This document shows positions 10,422-21,974 of a DNA stretch of 64,000 nucleotides, piece after piece. Origin of the DNA: Galeopsis tetrahit (Eukaryota > Streptophyta > Magnoliopsida > Lamiales > Lamiaceae). The notes under the pieces were generated by a model, which was not told the origin of the DNA, made no database searches, and was given only the letters and a program-made list of their open reading frames with translations. The position numbers were made by a program, and so were the translations under genes. The stretch lies in assembly GCA_963675135.1 (NCBI GenBank), contig OY776124.1:13468677-13532676 (forward strand), read 5' to 3'. Within the stretch, counting starts at the first letter, position 1. Each line of letters opens with the position of its first letter.

Positions 10422-12915
10422 ATGGCAGATTATGGGATTATTAAGGCTGCTGATAATGGAGACCCTAAAAAGCTGAAAGGTAATTAAGTCGTTAATCTTG
10501 TTGAATTAATCTGTGTTTTGGGTTCACGTTTGTTTCATTTTGAGGTCAGATAAAATGGAGGAAATCGGAGATGTCCGAAAGTTCCGGAGAATGTGTGATT
10601 CGGAAATTGACTGCAATGGACATAATGTTTTGTACTTAGCAGCTGGAAGGGGTGCATTAGACATGTGCAAGTTCTTGGTTGAACAAGTGGAAGTCGACAT
10701 TAATTTCAAAAGTCACAAGGGTCTCTAGATCTCTCTCTATCAGCTTTAATTATTTATACTTAATTGAATATTGTTTAATTACATGACTATATACTGCTTC
10801 TGCAGGGAATAATACTCCTCTTATGATAGCTGCAAGAGAAGGCCATGTTGTTACTGCACAGTATCTCATCGAATGTGGCGCTGAAATTACGTCGACTGAT
10901 GATAAGGGATACACTGCATTGCATTTAGCTCTTGTAAAAGGTTTTTCCAGCTTATTCAGATGACTAATTTGTTTTGATGATAAATACATTGTTGATTAAT
11001 TTTTGTGCAGAAAACAAGGAGCTTGTGATAATGTTGCTGAAAAAAGGTGCGGATATAGAAGCCGATTCTATGTATGGAACCCCCCTGCACTATGCTATCA
11101 AAGTTGGCAATGCTGAAATGGTCAAGATTCTCATTCAAAATAATGCTCAGGTTTGTTACTTTCTCAATTCTGGTCATTTTATTGTTCGTTTTTGCGAATG
11201 AGATCACCTGTTCCAATTTTGGTGTTCCACGTCTTATTTCACTACATGGATGATTGACATGTGTTACACGTTCTAGTATTTTGGGGGCGACCCGTGTTAA
11301 AAATCCAGCAGGGTGAAATGTTAGTGGAACAGGGGAATCGAACAATCATTTTTGTCCTTTTGGTTTTATGTTATTTGTATCCAATGTTAGTCCTTTTAGG
11401 TTTTTATTTTTTTCAATTTGACCCAAAATTGACACAATAAGGATCAAAATTGAAAAAAACGTACATAACTAATATTGTACACGGCCTAAATTACAGGACG
11501 GTCCTTGATATTAAGTCAATGATAAATATATAAGATTGTTGGAGACCTTTCTGTTTCTTTTTTGCAGCCAAACTCGATTTCTAAATTTACTGGCATCTCC
11601 CCTCTAATATCCGGAATCTACTTTGGCAGAGTCGAATGTGTGGAGCTTCTGCTGGAAGTATGTTTATGCTGGCTAGCTCCTTTAATATGAAATAATTAAG
11701 TAATCTTGTTTCTCGTCTTTTGAAATCATGTTTTGCTTTCTTCGTCATGTAGGCTAGGGCTGATGCAAACAAATTTGCAAATGGATTAAGTCCTTTGGCA
11801 CTTGCAATACAAATAAAATCAAATAAATGTATCGACGCTTTGCTTGCAGCCGGAGCAGATGTGGATTCAGTTTGCACAGTTAGTTTCTTTAATCCTGTCT
11901 TTGTTGTTTAATTTTATGATTCAGTTTTCATCCATTTTGAATATGAAAATCTGCAGTGCGATTTGAGACCTATTGAGCTTGCGGCTGTCATAGGTAATCT
12001 TGAAGCTATTTGGATCCTGATTCAAGCGAGGCCTAGGCTCATGGCTGCTCCTAATTTTAGCCTTGATAACATGCTCAACAGAGTAACCGTTGTTGAAGCT
12101 ATACAAAAGGTTCGAATAGTCATTTTTATCATCATCTTTATTTCATTTTTACGCGAGTATCATTTGTTGCACGCAGAGAGATGTATATCTCAGAAATGTT
12201 AAGCCGAAGGGCGATGATTCATGGGACAAACAAGATTACTCTTCTGCAATAGCATCCTACACTGAGGTACATAATTGCAGCCAATTATCAAGTGGTTTTC
12301 TTCTTAAATATTCTTCAAATTAATCACATCTTGACATATATTGTAGGCTCTGAATTACAATCCAAAAGACGAAAACCTTTTAGCAAATCGGAGCTTATGC
12401 TGGGCGCGTACGGGGGAAGGTGTGTTTGCTTTAAATGATGCTCAGGAGTGTGTTAAACTGAAACCAGATTGGGGGAAAGCTCACCTTGGAGTAGCCACTG
12501 CATGGCACCTACTCAAGGTATCAAATCTATCCACGTATTGTAACGGGTTAAAATTGATCCAATACTACATCGGTTTTAAAGGAATAACAGCGGTTAATAA
12601 CCGCTGTTGTATATCAGCGCGCCCTTTTTAATTACAGCACTAAGTACCACAGCGGTTTTCTGATATGTCTATTTAAATTATTTATAAGTGACTGATAGTC
12701 TAGTTAATTGGTTGTAATTAATTTATTTTGTGTGAAGAGGTATCACATGTCGTCAGACACATTTAAAAGGGCTTTCGAAATGGATCCTGAAAATGAAGAA
12801 ATTGGTGAGCTTTAAATTATATTTTTGATGATTTATATAGTTTGCTAATTTTAGGCACTGACACATAAGTTTTCACGGTGCAGACAGAGATGAGATCGAT
12901 GCTTCTAGAGTTTAG
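10422..12915 (+). CDS. Ankyrin-repeat and TPR domain protein, 11 exons, 410 aa
   Basis: Exons: 10422-10479, 10550-10720, 10806-10940, 11011-11150, 11568-11657, 11753-11878, 11957-12109, 12177-12266, 12347-12517, 12738-12804, 12884-12915. All introns are GT-AG and the phases join without a stop. The protein starts MADYGIIKAADNGDPKKLK. Ankyrin repeats span about residues 30-270 (NVLYLAAGRGALDMCKFL, TPLMIAAREGHVVTAQYL, TPLHYAIKVGNAEMVKIL, SPLALAIQIKSNKCIDALL). A TPR module spans about 300-395 (DYSSAIASYTEALNYNPKD, then NDAQECVKLKPDWGKAHLG). This architecture matches the plant ankyrin-TPR group, Arabidopsis TPR10-like; TPR modules of this type often bind Hsp70/Hsp90 tails, but that role is inferred. 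No signal peptide or membrane segment, so probably cytosolic. A broken inverted copy lies at 15255-17572. Confidence 0.9.
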
Positions 12916-13319
12916 ATATAAACTGCAAATTGTCAACTTCACATGTAAAAACACATTATAAGTTTTTTTGTAGTAACAATATATTGGTTATGTAGTAAAC
13001 CACTTTTTTGCGACTCACGATTTTTTTGGACGACTCGGATCCAGACTTATAACCCGCGAAATTTTAAAAATTGTCTTAGTTAGACATATTTCATGTGTAA
13101 AATATTTCACACAAGTGTTGCACGTTAAAATATAGAAAAGTAGCCAACTAGAAACAGAAGGTGTTTTATTTGAATAAATTGTACAAAAGTGTTGTTCTAC
13201 AAATCGAATTCTTTGATTAACAGTATCAAAATTCTTTGATAAAATGAATAAAGTGTTTTACATTTACATCTGAAGGGATATAACCACAGTTGACAATTTT
13301 CAGTTTATATATATACTTA
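12916..13319. other. Spacer downstream of the ankyrin-TPR gene
   Basis: AT-rich 3' flank with no coding capacity. It probably includes the 3' UTR of the upstream gene. I see no clear transposon termini. Confidence 0.4.
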
Positions 13320-14461
13320 AAAGGTATAGAGATTGAATGGAAAGATGTTCTATTCATATGCAATAGTAAATTATATACAAGTAGTGTAAGCTATGCTATC
13401 AAGAGAATCCCGATGTGGGACAAACTAATACAAGAAGAATGTACAACTAAATACAAGAGTAATACATAACATATATTCTCAATACACCCCCTCAAAATGG
13501 TGGGCGGTCTAGCAAACCAATCTTGGAGGCGCCCACGAGTGAGTGGTTTGGTGAGGGCATCGGCTAGTTGATCAGCAGAAGAGACATGTGAAACCCGGAG
13601 ATGAGAAGATTTGACCAAATCACGAACAAAGTGGTAATCAATGGCGATATGCTTCATTCGAGAATGAAACACAAGCAAGATTGGAGCAGAGGTAGGTGGG
13701 CCCAATATTGTCACTGTAGAGTGTTGGGGTGGGCGAGACAAGTGGAACAACAAGCTCAAACAGGATGGACTCGTCCACTGTAGCTCGACAGCCACAGAGG
13801 CGATGGTGCGATACTCGGCCTCAGTGGAAGAGCGAGCAACCGATCGTTGCTTTCTGGAGCTCCAGGAGATGGGGTTGGCACCAAGGAAGATGATAAAGGC
13901 ACTTGTGGAGGAACGGTCGTCACAGTCCCCAGCCCAGTCGGCTTCAGAAAAACAATGAAGAGATAAGGGGGATGAGCGACGGAGGTGAAGAGCATGGTGA
14001 CAATAAGTATCTAAGGAGCCGTTTGAGAGCTCTGAAATGAGTCAAGGTGGGAGCATGCATGAACTGAGAGAGTTTGTTGATTGCAAACGCAATGTCGGGT
14101 CGGGTAAGAAGCAGATATTGAAGGTTGCCAAGGATCTGCCGATAAATTGTAGCATCGGATGGAGAGTTGCCATCATGAAGAGAAAGTTTGGCACCCGTGG
14201 CTAGAGGGGTCTGAACAGGCCTGACATCCAATATGCCATGGCGAGAGAGAAGATCATTGCTCGTAAGGATTAGATCATCAACATACACCAGAAAGTATGC
14301 AAGAACATCGCCTCGAGAGTAAACGAATAGAAATTCATCGGACATGGTGCAGATAAAGCTAACAGAAGAGAGAGAGGCCATGAGGGCATTGTACCAGGTT
14401 CGAAGGGCTTGCTTAAGGCCATAAATTGATTTCTGAAGCTTGCAGACAAAGGTCGACTTCA
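13320..14461 (-). pseudogene. Copia fragment: 3' LTR, RNase H and RT remnants
   Basis: Minus strand. RT at 14461-14240 (VCKLQKSIYGLKQA, then YFLVYVDDLILTSND) joins abruptly to VRPVQTPLATGAKL, so about 50 residues are deleted. LTRPDIAFAINKLSQFMHAPT and the RNase H parts (KHIAIDYHFVRDLV, QLADALTKPLTRGRL) follow to about 13510. A polypurine tract (TTTTGAGGGGG) at 13497-13507 is followed by an LTR starting TGTATTGAG at 13496, containing GTCCCACATCGG and running to about 13320. Same family as Copia A and C. Confidence 0.8.
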
Positions 14462-15200
14462 AATACTATGTTATTTTTGTAGATCATTTTACTAAATATA
14501 TATGGCTCTATCCCCTAAAAAGAAAATCTAATGTTTACCTACCTTCATTGCATTCAAGGCTTTTGTCGAAAACTTTCACGCCTCCAAAATAATCACCCTT
14601 TACTCCGGTAATGGAGGTGAATATCTCGCCCTTCGACCATTTCTCTCTACCCATGGCATCACTCATCTTACTACCCCACCCCACACTCCTGAACACAATG
14701 GCATCTCCAAGCGCTGTCATTGTCACATTGTTGACACAGGCCTAGCTCTCCTCCATCAAGCCTCATGCCACTAACCCTTTGGCCATTTTCCATCTCCACT
14801 GCCACCTACCTCATAAATCGTCTTCCTAAAGTCGCCTTCCATATATGACTCCCTCCTATGAAAAACTTTTCCACTCCAAACCAAATCTCTCTAAGCTCCG
14901 CGTATTTGGATATCAATCCTTTCCCTGGCTCAGGCCGTATACCCCTCACAAACTAGCCCCTAGCTCTCGCCCATGTGTCTTTGTTAGATACTCTCTTACC
15001 CAAAGTGCCTATCTCTGCCTTGATATGACTTTCCATTGAATATACGCTTCTCGCCACGTTGACTTTGTGGAAACAAAGTTTCCATTTGCCCTATGCTCGC
15101 CTCCCTCTTGTCGCCCGACGTCTTGGTCGACTTGGGTCCCATTCCTTCCCCTCCACCTGTCCTCGCCCCACCTTCACTACCAAACCTAGCTCCGACACAT
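14462..15200 (+). pseudogene. Copia integrase fragment in opposite orientation
   Basis: Plus strand and directly abutting the minus-strand RT at 14461. It reads KYYVIFVDHFTKYIWLYPLK, a damaged GGEY block, TPPHTPEHNGIS, then by frameshift GYQSFPWLRPYTPHKLAP and SLTQSAYLCLD. These match Copia C integrase (31640-32230) closely, so both halves of this locus come from one family. Many stops; non-functional. The head-to-head join suggests an inversion or self-integration. Confidence 0.8.
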
Positions 15201-15254
15201 AATCTCAAACATTAATCCCAATTAAGAATATCTAAACTCTAATCCCTAGCCAAT

Positions 15255-17572
15255 TAAATCACTTAGAAGCATCAATCTGCACCATATGCACAAGAAAACT
15301 TTATAGGTTAGTGCTTAAATTAGCAAACTAATAAATTATTAAAAATAAATACCTAAAGGATTTACCAATTTCTTTCATTTTCAGGATCCATTTCGAAAGC
15401 CCTTTTAAATGTGATACCTCTTCACACAAAATAAACAAATTGGATTATTAGTCACTTATAATTAATTTAAATAGACATTTATAAGGTGGATACCTTGAGT
15501 AGGTGCCATGTAGTGGCTTCTCTGACGTGAGCGTTGCCCCATTTTGGTTCCAGTCCAATACATGTTTGAGCGTCATCTAAAGTAAACAGACCTTCACCCA
15601 AACGCGCCAATATAAGCCCCGATTTGCCACGACTTTTTCATCTCCTGGATTGTAATGTATAACCTACAATTACCATTATTGTCAATCTATGTCAAGATGT
15701 GATCAATTAGAAGAAAACCACACGACTGGCCAAAATTACCTCACTGTACAACGCAATTGCATAAGAGTAATCTTGATCGTCCCATGCATTATCACCCTTC
15801 TGATTAAGATTTCTGATGAATAGTGCTCTCTGCATCCAACAAATGTGTTAGAAGCAAAAAAGGAACAGAACTACGGAATAATCCGAAAACAGAACATAAC
15901 TACTAATTAAACTGCTAAGTGCTAACCAGCGGGCCTTTTCCTTCTTCTCTTATACGGAACAAAATGATACGACTCTTATTAGAGTGGATAGTAAAAATGA
16001 CTATTCATACCTTTTCGTTAGCTTCAACAACGGCGCTAGAATCAACATCCAAATAGCTTCAAGATTACCCATGAAAGCCGCATGCTCAATAGGTCTCAAA
16101 CCATTCTGCAAATTTTCAAATTTTTAGATTCAAATCATAAAATTAAACAACAAAGACTAATCAAGATTAAAAACTAACTGAGTTAACTGCATCCACATCT
16201 GCTCCGGCTGCAAGCAAAGCGTCGATACAGCAGTTTGATTGTTTTGCTTCTACCGCATATGCCAAAGGACTTAATCCATTTGCAGACATGTTTGGATCAG
16301 CCCCAGCCTACATGGAAAAAAAATTCATTCATTCATTCAAAAACTTGACAATGTTTATTTCAAATTAAAGGAGCTAGCACCAATTAACATACTTTGAGCA
16401 GAAGCTCCATGCATTCAACCTTGTTATTGTCGGCGATAATTGCAGATAAAAGAGGGGAGATGCCAAGGCATTTAGAAACCGAGTTTGGCTGCAAAAAAGA
16501 AACATAGAGGTCTTCAATAATTATCTTAATATCAAGAATCGTCTTGTAATTTGTCCCCTAAGTTTGGGAAAATAATTTTTTCAGGACCGCAACTTAGGGG
16601 TGTTTGTAAAAAGAGGACCGTAACTTTGCGGGCTGGTAAAATTAGGCTCGTAACTTCATTTTTTCGCAATTTCAGGCCAAATTAGCCCAATCAACCCAAT
16701 TTCGGGCTGATTGAGGCCCATTGTTCGGGCCAAACTTATTTATGACAAAAAGAGGACTACAACTTTTTAATATTTTGTTCTTTTTAATTCACTATAATTT
16801 ATATGTAGTATATATTTGTTTCTTTAAACATAAATAATGTTGTCTAATTTATAACAAATTATTACATCTACAACTTTCAAATTTAATTTTTAAAAGTTTA
16901 CGAGTATTTTTTATTTAATTGTAATGTTTCTTAAAATTGCATTAAAAAAAACAAATTATTACATCTACAACTTTCAAATTTAATTTTTAAAAGTTTACGA
17001 GTATTTTTTATTTAATTGTAATGTTTCTTAAAATTGCATTAAAAAAAGTTACAGTCCTCTTTTTGCCATAAATAAGTGTGGCCCGAAAAATGGGCTTCAA
17101 TTAGCCCGAAATTGGATTGATTGGGCTAATTTGTCCTGAAATTGAGAAAAAAAGAAGTTACGGGTCTAATTTTGCCAGCCCGTAAAGTTACGTTCCTCTT
17201 TTTGCAAACCCCCCTAAGTTGCGGTCCTAAAAAAATAATTTTCCCCCTAAGTTTTTACTTTCAGCATCAAAATTAATTGACACCATAACAAAATATAGGA
17301 CTAAAATTGGGCACGTACGGTCTAATTCTTGATATTAACAAAATACAGGACTAAAATTGTGCATGGAATAAAATTTGTTTTAACCTCAGCATTATATCGA
17401 AAAAAATCTTCATATTAATTGTCAACATTTCCAAGTCTTGCAGCACAGTTGAGGGGTGTTCCATATACAAAATCAGCCTCTATATCTGCACCATTTTTCA
17501 GCAACATTAATTAGCAGAAGCCCTATATATATGTTTGATCAAAACAAAATCATCTGAATAACGGAAAACAAG
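15255..17572 (-). pseudogene. Inverted, broken duplicate of the ankyrin-TPR gene
   Basis: Matches exons 4-11 of the gene at 10422-12915 with introns retained, so it is a DNA-level duplication rather than a retrocopy. Recognisable exon copies: 11 at about 15262-15275, 10 at 15367-15417, 9 at 15494-15668, 8 at 15748-15838, 7 at 16010-16106, 6 at 16180-16312, 5 at 16392-16490, 4 at 17425-17515. Damage: the exon 9 copy has a 1-base deletion leading to an early TAG; exon 10 has an in-frame 12-base deletion and a 1-base insertion giving TAA; exon 7 is internally shortened; the start of exon 4 with its acceptor is lost; exons 1-3 are absent. The intron-4 copy carries a MULE. The break in intron 3 abuts the Gypsy palindrome. 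Confidence 0.85.
16566..17245. mobile_element. Non-autonomous MULE-type element with ~210-bp inverted ends
   Basis: 680 bp. Terminal inverted repeats of about 210 bp begin GGGAAAATAATTTTTTCAGG and are bounded by a perfect 9-bp duplication, CCTAAGTTT, at 16557-16565 and 17246-17254. A 9-bp duplication plus long terminal inverted repeats is the hallmark of Mutator-like elements. The centre holds a 97-bp direct duplication (from 16854 and from 16951). No transposase ORF. It sits in the intron-4 copy of the pseudogene; the functional paralogue lacks it. Confidence 0.85.
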
Positions 17573-17596
17573 TATATATATCTTGATTTGAGTACC

Positions 17597-19132
17597 TGTT
17601 CTATGTGGGATTGACCCTTACTTACCCTACTATATTAATGGATTAGTTAAGAAATTATTTTTGGTTGCCGACAACAGCACACCAAAATTTTTGGCGTCGT
17701 TGCTGGGGAACGGTTTATAATTCGATTGAATATTTTGTGTTTTTAATTTTTGTCAAAAAAATTCTGAAAAATCCAAAAAAAAAAATATATATATATATAT
17801 TCCCGTGGCTTTCTTAAGTTTTGCTGATTAGAACTAACACTGATCCCTTTAGTGTTAGTTTTGTTTTGTTTTTCTCTAGTTTTGTTTTCAGTAAATGATC
17901 ACTCGCTTAAATCGGAGTCAACGACTCGAATACAATCCAGAAGTAGAGAGAACAACACGGAGACTTAGGAAGGAGACTCGTGTACGTCGACAAATTGATT
18001 TTGCATTGACAAGAGAGACGAGTAGTGAAAAAGAAAGTGATACCCGTGAAGAGCCAATTAATTTTCGAGCAATTTTTTTAAAATATGGCTGAAGAAGCTC
18101 AAGAAAGAATGATGAATGAGTTGGCAAACCCAACCATAACTCGTCAACCCTTTACATTACAATTCTTACTCTTGCTGCTAATGTTAATTTTGAATTAAAA
18201 TCGGGACTAATTCATTTGTTGCCTTCTTTCCATGGTCTTGCAGGAGAAAAATCCACATACTTTGCTCAAGGAATTCCATGTAGTATGCTAGAGCATGAAA
18301 CCAACCGGAGTTACAGTGGATCATGTCAAGCTAAGTGCATTTCCGTTTGCACTCAAGAACACTGCAAAAAGACTAGTTGCATTTCTTGCCATCTAATATA
18401 GTGAACACATGGAATGACATGGAGAGGGTCTTTCTCCAACACTATTTTCCAGCCACCCGACTGGCAAACTTACGAAAGGAGATTAGACAAGGGTCAGGGA
18501 AGACATTATATAAGTATTGTGAGTGTTTCAAGCGCCTTATAACTTCATGCCCACAGCACCAGATTGGTGATTAGCTGCTTAAACAATATTTTTACGAGAG
18601 ACTTGCCCTCACTGATCGTAACATGATTGATGCAGCTAGTGGAGGAGCTTTGATGGATAAAACACCAACAGTTGCACGTGAGTTGATATCTAATATGACA
18701 GCGAATATTCAACAGTTTGGTGCACGGGATTCCATGTCTAGACAGGTTCATGAGTCAAAAGATGATGAATTGGAGAAAATTACTAGTATGATGCAAATGA
18801 TGATGAAGGGAAAAACTCTAGAAGTCCGACCATGCCAAATTTTCTCCACCACAAATCACACCACTGATAACAGTCAGATTTTAAATTAAGAAATAAAGCA
18901 ACATGCCAATGCAATAGGTTTTGGGAATTTTCAAGGTCGGAGATATGATCCACACTCCAACACTTATATTCCGGGGTGGAGGGACCATCCTAATCTACGA
19001 CATGGGAACCAACAAAACTATCAGCATGGAAAAAATCAAGTGCCTCAACACCAAGATCGGAAGTTTCAGTTGTTTAGAGGGAATGATCGTAAGGCTGAAC
19101 CTCTGGGACCGAATAGTGGTGGTGGGGAAAAC
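17597..19132 (+). pseudogene. Athila-like Gypsy leader and gag, left arm of a palindrome
   Basis: The last ~85 bp of an LTR (to about 17681) is followed by a primer site resembling the 3' end of plant tRNA-Asp (TTTTGGCGTCGTTGCTGGGG at about 17689), then a leader, then gag from the ATG at 17895 (MITRLNRSQRLEYNPEVERT). Further gag pieces read in other frames: MNELANPTITRQP near 18110, WNDMERVFLQHYFPATRLAN near 18420 and MIDAASGGALMDKTP at 18623. Many stops. It meets its mirror copy at about 19133. Confidence 0.8.
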
Positions 19133-20510
19133 ATATCCTCCCCACCACCACTATTCGGTCCCAGAGGTTTAGCCTTACAATCATTCCCTCTAAACAACTG
19201 AAACTTCCGATCTTAGTGTTGAGGCCCTTGATTTTTCCCATGCTGATAGTTTTGTTGGTTCCCATATCGTAGGTTAGGATGGTCCCTCCACCCCGGATTA
19301 TAAGTGTTGGAGTGTAGATCATATCTCTGACCTTGAATTTCCAAAACCAATTGCATTGGAATGTTGCTCTATTTCCTCATTTAAAACTTGACAATCATCA
19401 GTGGTGTGATCTGTGGTGGAGCAAATTCGGCATGGTCGCACTTTTGGAGTTTTTCCCTTCATCATCATTTGTATCATACTTGCAATTTTCTCCAATGCAT
19501 CATCTTTTAACTCATGAACCGGCCTAGACATGGAATCTCGTGCACCAAACTGTTGAGTATTCGCTGCCATATTGGATATCAACTCACATGCAGGTGTTGG
19601 TGTTTTATCCATCAAAGCACCTCCACTAGCTGCATCAATCAAGTTACGATCTATAAGGGTGAGTCCCTCATAAAAGTATTGTATAAGCAGTTGTTCACCA
19701 ATCTGGTGATGTGGGCATGAAGTTATAAGGCGCTTGAAACGCTCTCAATACTCATATAATGTCTCTCTCGATCCTTGTTTGGCACCAGCAATCTCCTTTC
19801 GTAAGGTTGCCACTAGAGTGGCTGAAAAATAGTACAACCAGTCTTTTGCACCACTCTTGAGTGCAAACAGAAATGCACTTAGCTTGACATGATCCATTGT
19901 GACTCCAGTTGGTTTCATGCTCGAGCATACTACATGAAATTTCTTGAGAAAAGTTTGTGTATTTTCTCCTGCAAGACCATGGAAATAAGGCAACAAATGA
20001 ATTAGTCCCGATTTCAATTCAAAATTAACATTAGCAGCAAGAATAGAAATTGTAAAGCAAAGGGGTTGACGAGTTATGGTTGGGTTTGCCAACTCATTCA
20101 TAGTTCTTTCTTGAGTTTCTTAAGTCATATTTCAAAAAAATTTGCTTGAAAATTAATTGGCTCTTCATGGGTATTATCACTTTCTTTTTCACTACTCGTC
20201 TCTCTTGTCGGTGCAAAATCAATTTGTCGACGTACACGAGTCTCCTTCCTAAGTCTCCTTATTGTTCTCTCTACTTCTGGATTGTATTCGAGCCGTTCAC
20301 TCCGGTTTGAGCAAGCGATCATTCACTAAAAACAAAACTAGGGGTCAGTGTTAGTTCTAATCAGCAAATCTTAAGAAATCACATAAGTAATAGTAGAAAG
20401 CCACACTTTTTTTTTTTTTTGGATGTTACAGAATTTTTTGACAAAAATTCAAAACACAAAATATTCAATCGAATTAACAACCGTTTCCCAGCAACAGCGC
20501 CAAAATTTGG
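19133..20510 (-). pseudogene. Athila-like Gypsy leader and gag, right arm of a palindrome
   Basis: Inverted near-copy of 17597-19132, better preserved. Gag pieces on the minus strand: MIACSNRSERLEYNPEVERT at 20322, MNELANPTITRQPLCFTISI at 20101 and MIDAASGGALMDKTPTPACE at 19642. The primer site mirror (CAGCAACAGCGCCAAAA, 20489-20505) lies next to the LTR starting at 20511. The junction with the left arm has only a few unpaired bases (about 19127-19138) between GGTGGTGGGG and CCCCACCACC. No pol is present in either arm. Confidence 0.8.
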
Positions 20511-21400
20511 TGTGCTGTCGCCAGCACCCAAAAATAATTCTTTAACTAACACGTAGGACAAGTAAGGATCGATCCCACATAGAACGATGCAATTTAATTA
20601 AATAAATTGTGTTAAAAGCAAATAAAATAGGGGGAGTTTGATTGGTTGACTAATAAACAACTAAGAAGCAAAAAAATAATAAATTGCAATTCAAAATTAA
20701 CGAGTACTCGAGAGAACCGATTAATCTATTCCTACGAATAATCCTAAAACATGTATTCAAGTTTCAACTCGAGAAACATATTCAAGAATTAAAACAATAT
20801 TATAAACTAGAGTATGAATATGAAAGACTCGTTTCATATAACCTAGACGTTACTACTCTTTAAGGTGATCTGCTTTAGTTGCTACAATTTCCACAATTTT
20901 ATAACAATTACGGATTATAAATTATGGGATATCTAGAATTGATATAGGAATAAAATTGGGTGATCGAGTACTCTATTAAACTCCTAATTCAAAACATGCA
21001 TCTACTCAAATAATAACAAAATCGAGATATAAATTAAAATAAACCGTGAATCATTTAATTAAACAAGCATAATCGATATAAGGTTTCACATTCTCGGATT
21101 AAAATATAAAAATTACCTACTGATCATAGGAAATAAATCAACAAAATTAAACAAAACATTCATAGTTTGAGAGAGCAGAACAATTATCTTCATCAGCTTC
21201 CAAAAAAAAGCTCACGTCCCTGCTGCTTGCTTGCCCCCAGTCGTTGACTTCCTCCCCTCTCAAAACTGACGGCTACCGTTTGATTAATAAGGGCTCCCAC
21301 TTTTTAAATGGTTCTCCAGGCCCATTTCGCTAAGCCCACCTTGATTCCAGTATGGTTGTTGCGCCCCTAATTGGGCCATTAATGGGTGGGACTATTTACA
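20511..21400 (-). mobile_element. 5' LTR of the Athila-like element (right arm)
   Basis: About 890 bp between TGTGCTGTCG at 20511, next to the primer site, and ACTATTTACA at 21400; on the element strand it starts TGTAAATAGT and ends CGACAGCACA. The left end, including GATCGATCCCACATAGAACG near 20568, matches the LTR remnant at 17597-17681. The outer boundary is set only by the TG...CA rule and could be off by tens of bases; no target duplication found. Confidence 0.55.
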
Positions 21401-21965
21401 CCTTCATTTCGGTTTAGAACACTCCCCTATGAGTTTAATAATAAAATAATGATGTAAAAAATTAAAAATACCCTTTAAATCATATTACATTACTAAATGC
21501 ACTCCTATTACTAATTGCACCCCTCCTTCACCTTTTAAACCCTAAACCTAAGTTTTATCCAGCCGCCGCCGCCGCCACCACAAACAATAATCAACAAACA
21601 ACAAAAAATTCAAAACTTAGAAAAATTTCAAATTTTGTTTTTAAATTTCGACAAACCAGTGTCGACCATATTCACTCCCGTCGACACTGATTTGTCGACG
21701 ACATTGTATATGGTCGACATTTGTTGATCGAAAAAAAAATATATTTAAAACTCGTCCACAACAACTTTAGGTCGACCAAAAATACACTCGTCGACACCCT
21801 GTTGTCGACGGGTGTATTTGGATCGACCTAGTGTGGTCGAAATTAAGAAAAAGAAGGAAAAAAAAAAAAAAACTGGAGGGGGCCGATGGGCGGGGACGAC
21901 GGTCGATTGCTGCGGTCAAACTTTGACTTCTTTTTTTCGATTTTTTTTTCGAATATTTTTTTTTT
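21401..21965. repeat. GCC-rich and TCGAC hairpin module, copy 1
   Basis: A GCC triplet run (CCGCCGCCGCCGCCACC near 21562) is followed at 21650-21845 by paired palindromic stretches such as GTCGACCATATTCACTCCCG, with TCGAC repeated many times. The same module is inside the MULE at 47235-48403. No coding sequence. Termini of a transposon could not be identified here. Confidence 0.6.
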
Positions 21966-21974
21966 GACTTTTTT

